From the NCBI RefSeq assembly GCF_029873635.1, contig NC_080424.1, positions 1,198,501 to 1,262,500 of the forward strand: a stretch of 64,000 bases of DNA, in the 5' to 3' direction. The notes below the pieces were generated by a model that saw only the letters and a list, made by a program, of their open reading frames with translations, did not search any database and had not been told where the DNA came from. Source of the stretch: Malania oleifera. Its lineage: Eukaryota > Streptophyta > Magnoliopsida > Santalales > Ximeniaceae. Made by a program: the position numbers and the translations under genes. Of the stretch, positions 58,388 through 64,000 are shown piece after piece (within the stretch, counting starts at the first letter, position 1; every line of letters starts with the position of its first letter).

Positions 58388-58955
58388 GTGCTTTTCCCTT
58401 TCCATGGTAAATCCTATTGTTTATATTTGACGTGCCATTCTTCCTTCATGATTTGTCCAAGCTCTCCTTTTGGGCGTGGACAAGCTGAACTTCCCTCCCC
58501 TCTCCATTTTAGGTTTGTTTTTCATCCTAAAATGTTCTAGATTCTTAAGATAGTATACATGAGCCCATTTAGTTATGAAATTTTTTATGTTTTATTTTAA
58601 TTTTTTTCAAGAATTTTAAAAATATAACTTACTTTTTTTTTAGCTTTGTGACATTTATAAAAAAATGTTAAAAAAATAAAAAAAAATTTGACGCTGTTAA
58701 TTTATGAAAAATAGTTTTATTTTTTTATTTTTAAAATTTTCAATTAATAACAAAAATATCACTTTACTTTCTAATTTTATAAATTTATATAGAAAAATAC
58801 ATGAAAAAATATATATCTATTGTTTTTAAAATTTATGATTACATACATAATTCTTGAAAAATTTTAAAATAAGATATCATTTTTGTACTTGTTAAAAAAT
58901 TAAAAATGAAAATAAAAAATGATGGTTAGTTGAGAATTTCTTATTGTCTTTGTAG
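58388..58955 (+). repeat. Direct repeat R1, right copy, upstream of the P450 gene
   Basis: Homologous to 51296-51900 in the same orientation. Both end with a GATTAGTTGAGAGTTTC-type sequence. It lies on the 5' side of the P450 gene, and the X/Y LTR block begins about 100 bp further on. Confidence 0.7.
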
Positions 58956-59052
58956 TAATTTAAAAAAAAATATAAATAAATAAATTAAAATAATTAATTA
59001 ATTTAAATTAAATAATTAAATAATAATATTTATTAAATAATATAATATAATA

Positions 59053-59085
<33 letters not shown>

Positions 59086-59089
<4 letters not shown>

Positions 59090-60664
59090 CATCCTGAAGG
59101 ATCTTATCCTTTGGGAGAATTTCTTTCAGAACAGCAGAGGCCGCCCCCTCTAAAGTCGTCACACTCTCCTCCGTCTTCCTCCTCACCTCAATTTTTTTGG
59201 CAAATATTCGGTCGATCAAAAAATGGAAGATATCGTTAGGTTCCTATCCCGCTACCGACATTCCTACCAAAGTGGATTTGTCGTAGGAGCGGCGTAGGCA
59301 CCATTCCTAGGGAAAGTTACTCTCCCTTTCTTTAATTTCTCCTTAAATTTTCAACTAAATTGATGATCGGACACTACACCGGAGTCCTAATCTTGATTGT
59401 TGTCATTTTGACCGAAACAAATTTTCAATTTGGGGGTCCTAGGCACCACTCCAAAGCTAGAGTGAGATTTAGAGAATTAAGAAAATTGATTATTTTCTAG
59501 AATTTAATTGTTATTTGAAATTTATAAGTCTAGTAAATGTTAAAATAATATTTTATTTAGGGTTGATTTGATTAAATTGGAGTTATTGAATCAGGATTCG
59601 GGTGAGCATCGCAGGCATCGTTTTAGGGTTTCTGCTGGTGTAGTTCAGGAAACCAGGTAAGGAAAATATATTAAACCAGATTTTTTTTTTTTAGGAAATA
59701 ACTAGTGAAAATGGAAATTTTATGTGTATATGTATATGATTTTCACATGAGTTCTGAAAAGCCGACTGTTTCAATTGTAAATTTCTGAGCCTAAGGTTGT
59801 GCTACTAGATATTATTTGCGAAAATGGAAAGTTAAAACGGCAGATTTTCTAGATAATTGTATAAGAAATTAAATGTATATTTTCAGTATATTAATGATGA
59901 ATGTGGGTTGACTTATTTTACAGTAAACGTATGAAATATGTTGTTAAATTGTGTGGTATGAGTAAAATAAAGTTTCAGTGTTGAACTATGATATATGTAT
60001 GAGATGCAAGAAATACTAGAAATGTATTGAGAATTAAAATGTGATATGATTTATTCTGCATGTGTTGAAAAATATTAAAATACAATGTATGGTTTGAGAA
60101 CTCCAGTGGACCAGAATAGGCACAGTACTGTTGCAGGTATTTTTGGTGGCGCAAATGCATCCACGCGTCTTAGATATAGTGTAGAGACTTGAAGAATTAT
60201 AGTAATTAAATAGAAAAAGAAAAAGGGAAGAAAAGGAAAATTTCAAAAAGGGACTCACAGGGTCTCGTCGACGAACACAGGGTTCTCATCGACCATCATT
60301 CTTCTTGGGTCATCGACGTGGACACGTGTCTCGTCAACGAGAATTTACCGAGAGGGGGTTTAGCAGAGCCTAAAGTTCGTTGATGAAGAATTCAAGTTTG
60401 GCGACGAACTCCCTTCAGGGACTCATCGACGAGGTGACGTGTCTCGTTGACGAATATAGGGTTATAAATATGCCTAATTCGAGTTTTTTAGTAAGAAATC
60501 GAGCAGCAAACCCCTTCTCTCTCTAAAACCTGACCCTCTCCCCTTCTCTCTATGATTCCAGCTTCATTTTTTGCCGGTTCGATGATCTGAAACCGTCATG
60601 CTACTCGTAGGAAGATTCTCTTCAAGTCTGCTGGAGTAAATTGTTGGTTAGGCCAACTTGGGTA

Positions 60665-60668
<4 letters not shown>
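59086..60668 (+). mobile_element. Chimeric X-type/Y-type LTR block, tandem copy 1
   Basis: 1583 bp. The left part matches the transcribed half of the X1-type LTR (AAGGATCTTATCCTTTGGGA, GTAGGAGCGGCGTAGGCACC, GGTGAGCATCGCAGGCATCG). From about 60180 it is the upstream half of a Y1-type LTR, with TCGTCGACGA palindromes (60266-60455), TATA box TATAAATA (60463-60470) and a CT-rich start. It ends GGTACCAT and runs into (AT)n. Two small open frames here are shadows. Solo-LTR ends are absent, so this is a rearranged fragment. Confidence 0.8.

Positions 60669-60710
<42 letters not shown>
60669..60710. repeat. (AT)n microsatellite at the junction of tandem copies
   Basis: About 21 AT units link the end of copy 1 to the start of copy 2. 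A similar run (59060-59085) precedes copy 1. Confidence 0.95.
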
Positions 60711-60714
<4 letters not shown>

Positions 60715-62293
60715 CATCTTGAAGGATCTTATCCTTTGGGAGAATTTCTTTCAAACAGCAGAGGCCGCCCCCTCTAAAGCCGTTACACTCTCCTCCGTCT
60801 TCCTCCTCTCTCACCTCAAATTTTTCGGCAAATATTCCACTCATCGAAAAATGGAAGATATCGTTGAGTTCCTATCCCGCCACCGACATTCCTACCAGAG
60901 TGGATTTGTCGTAGGAACGGCGTAGGCACCATTCCTAGGGAAAGTTACTCTCTTTTTCTTTAATTTCTCCTTAAATTTTCAGCTAAATCGACGATCAGGC
61001 ACTACCACAGAGTCCTAATCTTAATCGTTATCATTTTGATCGAAACAAATTTTTAATTTGGGGGTCCTAGGCACCACTCCAAAACTAGAGTGAGATTTAG
61101 GGAATTAAGAAAATTAGTTATTTTCGAGAATTTAATTGTTATTTGAAATTTATAGGTCTAGTAAATGTTAAAATAGTATTTTATTTAGGATTGATTTGAT
61201 TAAATTGGAGTTATTGAATCAGGATTCGGATGAGCATCGCAGGCATCGTTTTAGGGTCTTTACTAGTGCAGTTCAGGAAACCAAGGAAAATATATTAAAC
61301 TAGATTTTTTTTTTAGGAAATAACTAGTGAAAATGGAAATTTTATGTGTATATGTATATGATTTTCACGTGAGTTCTTAAAAGCCAACTATTTCAATTGT
61401 AAATTTCTGAGCCTAGGGTTGTGCTACTAGATATTATTTGCGAAAATGGAAAGTAATTAAAACAACAGATTTTCTAGATAATTGTATAAGAAATTAAATG
61501 TATATTTTCAGTATATTAATGATGAATGTGGGTTGACTTATTTTACAGTAAACATATGAAATATGTTTTTAAATTGTGTGGCATGAGTAAAATAAAGTTT
61601 CAGTGTTGAACTATGATATATGTATGAGATGCAGGAAATACTGGAAATGTATTGAGAATAAAATGTGATATGATTTATTCTGCATGTGTTTGAGAATATT
61701 AAAATACAATGTATGGTTTGAGAACTCCGGTTGACTAGAATAGGCACAGTACTGTTGCAGGTATTTTTGGTAGCACAAATGCACCCACGCGTCTTAGAAA
61801 TAGTGTAGAAACCTGAAGAATTATAGTAATTAAATAGAAAAAAGAAAAATGGAAGAAAAGGAAAATTTCAAAAAGGGACTCATAGGGTCTCGTCGACAAA
61901 CACAGGGTTCTCGTCAACCATCATTCTTCTTGGGTCATCGACGTGGACACGTGTCTCGTCGACAAGAATTTACCGAGAGGGGGTTTAGTAGAGCCTAAAG
62001 TTCGTTGATGAGGAATTCAAGTTTGGCGACGAACTCCCTTCAGGGACTCATCGACGAGGTGACGTGTCTCGTCGACGAATATAGGGTTATAAATATGCCT
62101 AATTCGAGTTTTTTAGTGAGAAATCGAGCAGCAAACCACTTCTCTCTCTAAAACCCGACCCTCTCCCCTTCTCTCTATGATTCCAGTTTCATTTTTCGCC
62201 GATTCAATGATCTGAAACCGCCATACTACTCCTAGGAAGATTCTCTTCAAGTCTGTTGGAGTAGATTGTTGGTTAGGCTAACTTAGGTACCAT
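60711..62293 (+). mobile_element. Chimeric X-type/Y-type LTR block, tandem copy 2
   Basis: It has the same length as copy 1 (1583 bp) and is collinear with it, roughly 92-95% identical by eye, with Y-type palindromes at 61886-62078 and TATAAATA at 62088-62095. Unlike copy 1, it continues past GGTACCAT into further Y-type LTR sequence. Confidence 0.8.
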
Positions 62294-62553
62294 CCTAAAA
62301 TTTAGGTAAGTTGAATATTTAGATATTTTCAGTTTTATCAGGCTTATTTGAGTTTAGATTTTAAGTTATATGAGAATATACTGGAATTTTGTGGAATAAA
62401 ATTAAGATATTATAATTTCAAAACTAGAGTGTTTTTGGGACCCTACAGGCATGGGTGGAGGACCTAGTGAATATTTTCAAAAGCATAGGTAAATTATAAT
62501 TCAGAAAATTTACGAGTTTGTAGGTTTAGGGAAATATAGTTGATTTATTGAAA

Positions 62554-62617
<64 letters not shown>

Positions 62618-63270
62618 GTATTCTTTCGAGATTTTGGGAATAATAAGCCGTGAGCGTGAGGATAAAGTTGGAGGCGAACCTCCCAGCTAGTTAGGTAAAG
62701 GAAATATGCTATGCTGATAAATTTAGAAATATTATTAGTGAATTATAATATTTGTTTATTAAGGTACAAGGTATAAATTACACAGTTTTACAAATTTCAG
62801 AACATGAGTTTTGTTAATTGTGTGACCTAAGTAGATATTTACTTAATACAGAATTTATATAGTTATTCAGAATATCATGATTTACAGTGTATATATAGAC
62901 AGATATATTTTATAGACAGATATTTTTTACCAAACAGATATTTTACAAATATTATACAGACAAGTATTTTACAGTATTTACAGAATGTCATGCTTTCCAA
63001 AACCATAACACTCAAACATTATAGATTATTCAGTCAGATATTACAGTCAAATATCACAGTTATTTTTAGATCAGATTATAGTGTTATGGTTATTTTGGAA
63101 TCATGATGAAAACTATAGGATATCTATAGAAATAGTATATACAGTATCAGACCCTAATGAATCAAGTTATGTTCAGTTAGTAGAGCACGGTATCGTTGCT
63201 ATTTTCAAATAAGAGTGCAACCACATATCTCAGATAGTATGTGGATTCCATCAACCGTGCCTATGGAGAG
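62294..63270 (+). mobile_element. Remainder of a Y-type LTR
   Basis: This continues copy 2 and corresponds to the downstream part of Y1. For example, AGAGTGCAACCACATATCTC AGATAGTA occurs at 63210-63238 and at 47470-47498. A (CA)n(TA)n composite microsatellite lies at 62558-62617. The match to Y1 stops near 63270. Confidence 0.7.
62558..62617. repeat. (CA)n(TA)n composite microsatellite
   Basis: About 18 CA units run directly into about 12 TA units. Confidence 0.95.
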
Positions 63271-64000
63271 ATTGTAGACCCAACAACCAATATTGGAATG
63301 CTTGCTCAAGAAAGCTTAAATTTAGATTTTGAAAGGAAACTCCGACCCAACGTTTATAAATGAAACGTGAACCAAAAGTATAAAGTAACAAATCCCGACC
63401 CAATGATTATAGCTTAATCATGAACCGAAGGTATAAAATTTGAAAGACACAAGGAAGAATCATTGATAAGTTCGCAAGTTCTTTAAAGAACCAAAGAAGA
63501 AACAAATCCTCACTTTTTCTTGATATCTATTCAATGATCAATTTAACTCTTACAATGGTGAGATATATATAGCTAGCATGGGGGATATGACTATTAAACA
63601 CTTAATAATTTTCACACAAACATGGGAGATAAGGACATTAAATACTTAGCAATTCCCATACAAACATGGAAGACAAGGACATTAAATATACCAACTTACT
63701 AGACACATTAATGACTCACAACGTACTAAAAACTCATGCAAGTTAAGTTGTCTTACAAATTACAAATTAAATGTAAAGACAAAAAGCTAAAAAGCCAAAT
63801 TTCACAATTGAATAGCACACCATTAATAAGGAGATTACAGCCATTAAGCAAGATTAACTCCATCAAAAACTTGGATTAAGTTTATTAAACCTTCATCATT
63901 CTTTGGGCCAAGCCTGGAGTGCCCCGTTTTTTAATAAGCCCAAATATCTTGAATCAGCCCATGAAGTGTTTCTTTAATCTTTTTGGATCTCGCTCTAGTG
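63271..64000. other. Unclassified repeat-like DNA to the window edge
   Basis: It begins TAGACCCAACAACC and interrupts the Y-type LTR. The style (AACATGGGAGATAAGGACAT repeated near 63620-63680, GGGCCAAGCCTGGAGTGCCC) suggests the start of another retroelement, but no end, primer site or coding sequence is in view. No gene seen. Confidence 0.4.

Overview
The window is nuclear DNA from a flowering plant, most likely a eudicot. It is a repeat-rich, intergenic-style region: nearly everything from 1 to about 51 kb and from 59 kb to the right edge is layered LTR retrotransposon sequence. One host gene is visible, a five-exon cytochrome P450 of the CYP72A type at 52.3-56.1 kb on the minus strand. No tRNA, rRNA, CRISPR or bacterial-style operon was seen. 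The species cannot be named from this sequence.

Layout. (1) 1-6823: the 3' end of a Tat/Ogre-like Ty3/gypsy element whose body lies left of the window. It has a tandem-repeat 3' untranslated region, a polypurine tract and a 5.2-kb LTR that holds about 2 kb of CATGCA/CACA sequence. (2) 6824-26256: an old minus-strand chromovirus (Tekay/Del-like, 'element A') split by a 2.5-kb solo LTR (S1, 7712-10179) and by a copia-like solo LTR (T1-1, 10673-23322). T1-1 is itself split by a 10.4-kb Athila-type element (10692-21060) that has both LTRs, a tRNA-Asp-type primer site and gag, protease, RT, RNase H and integrase regions. (3) 26257-45678: a plus-strand Tekay-like fragment ('C') joined head-to-head to a minus-strand Tekay-like element ('B'). 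B contains T1-2 (36088-40896), which contains solo LTR S2 (36841-39242), so nesting is three levels deep. (4) 46179-48214 and 48504-51027: two solo LTRs (Y1, X1) with perfect 5-bp target duplications. (5) 51.0-59.0 kb: the gene island, with CYP72A flanked by a roughly 600-bp direct repeat. (6) 59.1-63.3 kb: a chimeric X-type/Y-type LTR block duplicated in tandem, then unclassified DNA to the edge.

How it works together. The P450 gene reads as intact: 522 codons, all conserved P450 motifs, GT-AG introns, a TATA box and an AATAAA signal. Its first intron donor is a weak GTCTCT embedded in a CT microsatellite, and that exon-intron boundary has been tandemly duplicated. The retroelements are fossils. 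By rough hand comparison of LTRs, the Athila copy is young (about 2% LTR divergence, of the order of 1-2 million years at usual plant rates) and element B is older (about 10%).

The most unusual signal is a structured non-coding module in the LTRs of several diverged Tekay-like families. It has two adjacent hairpins with compensatory base changes, one with a constant CGCCCATAC-type loop, and eight copies lie in this window. Next to it most of these LTRs carry a family-specific minisatellite. Two unrelated LTR families (T1 and Y) also carry clusters of GTCGAC-centred palindromes upstream of their putative TATA boxes.
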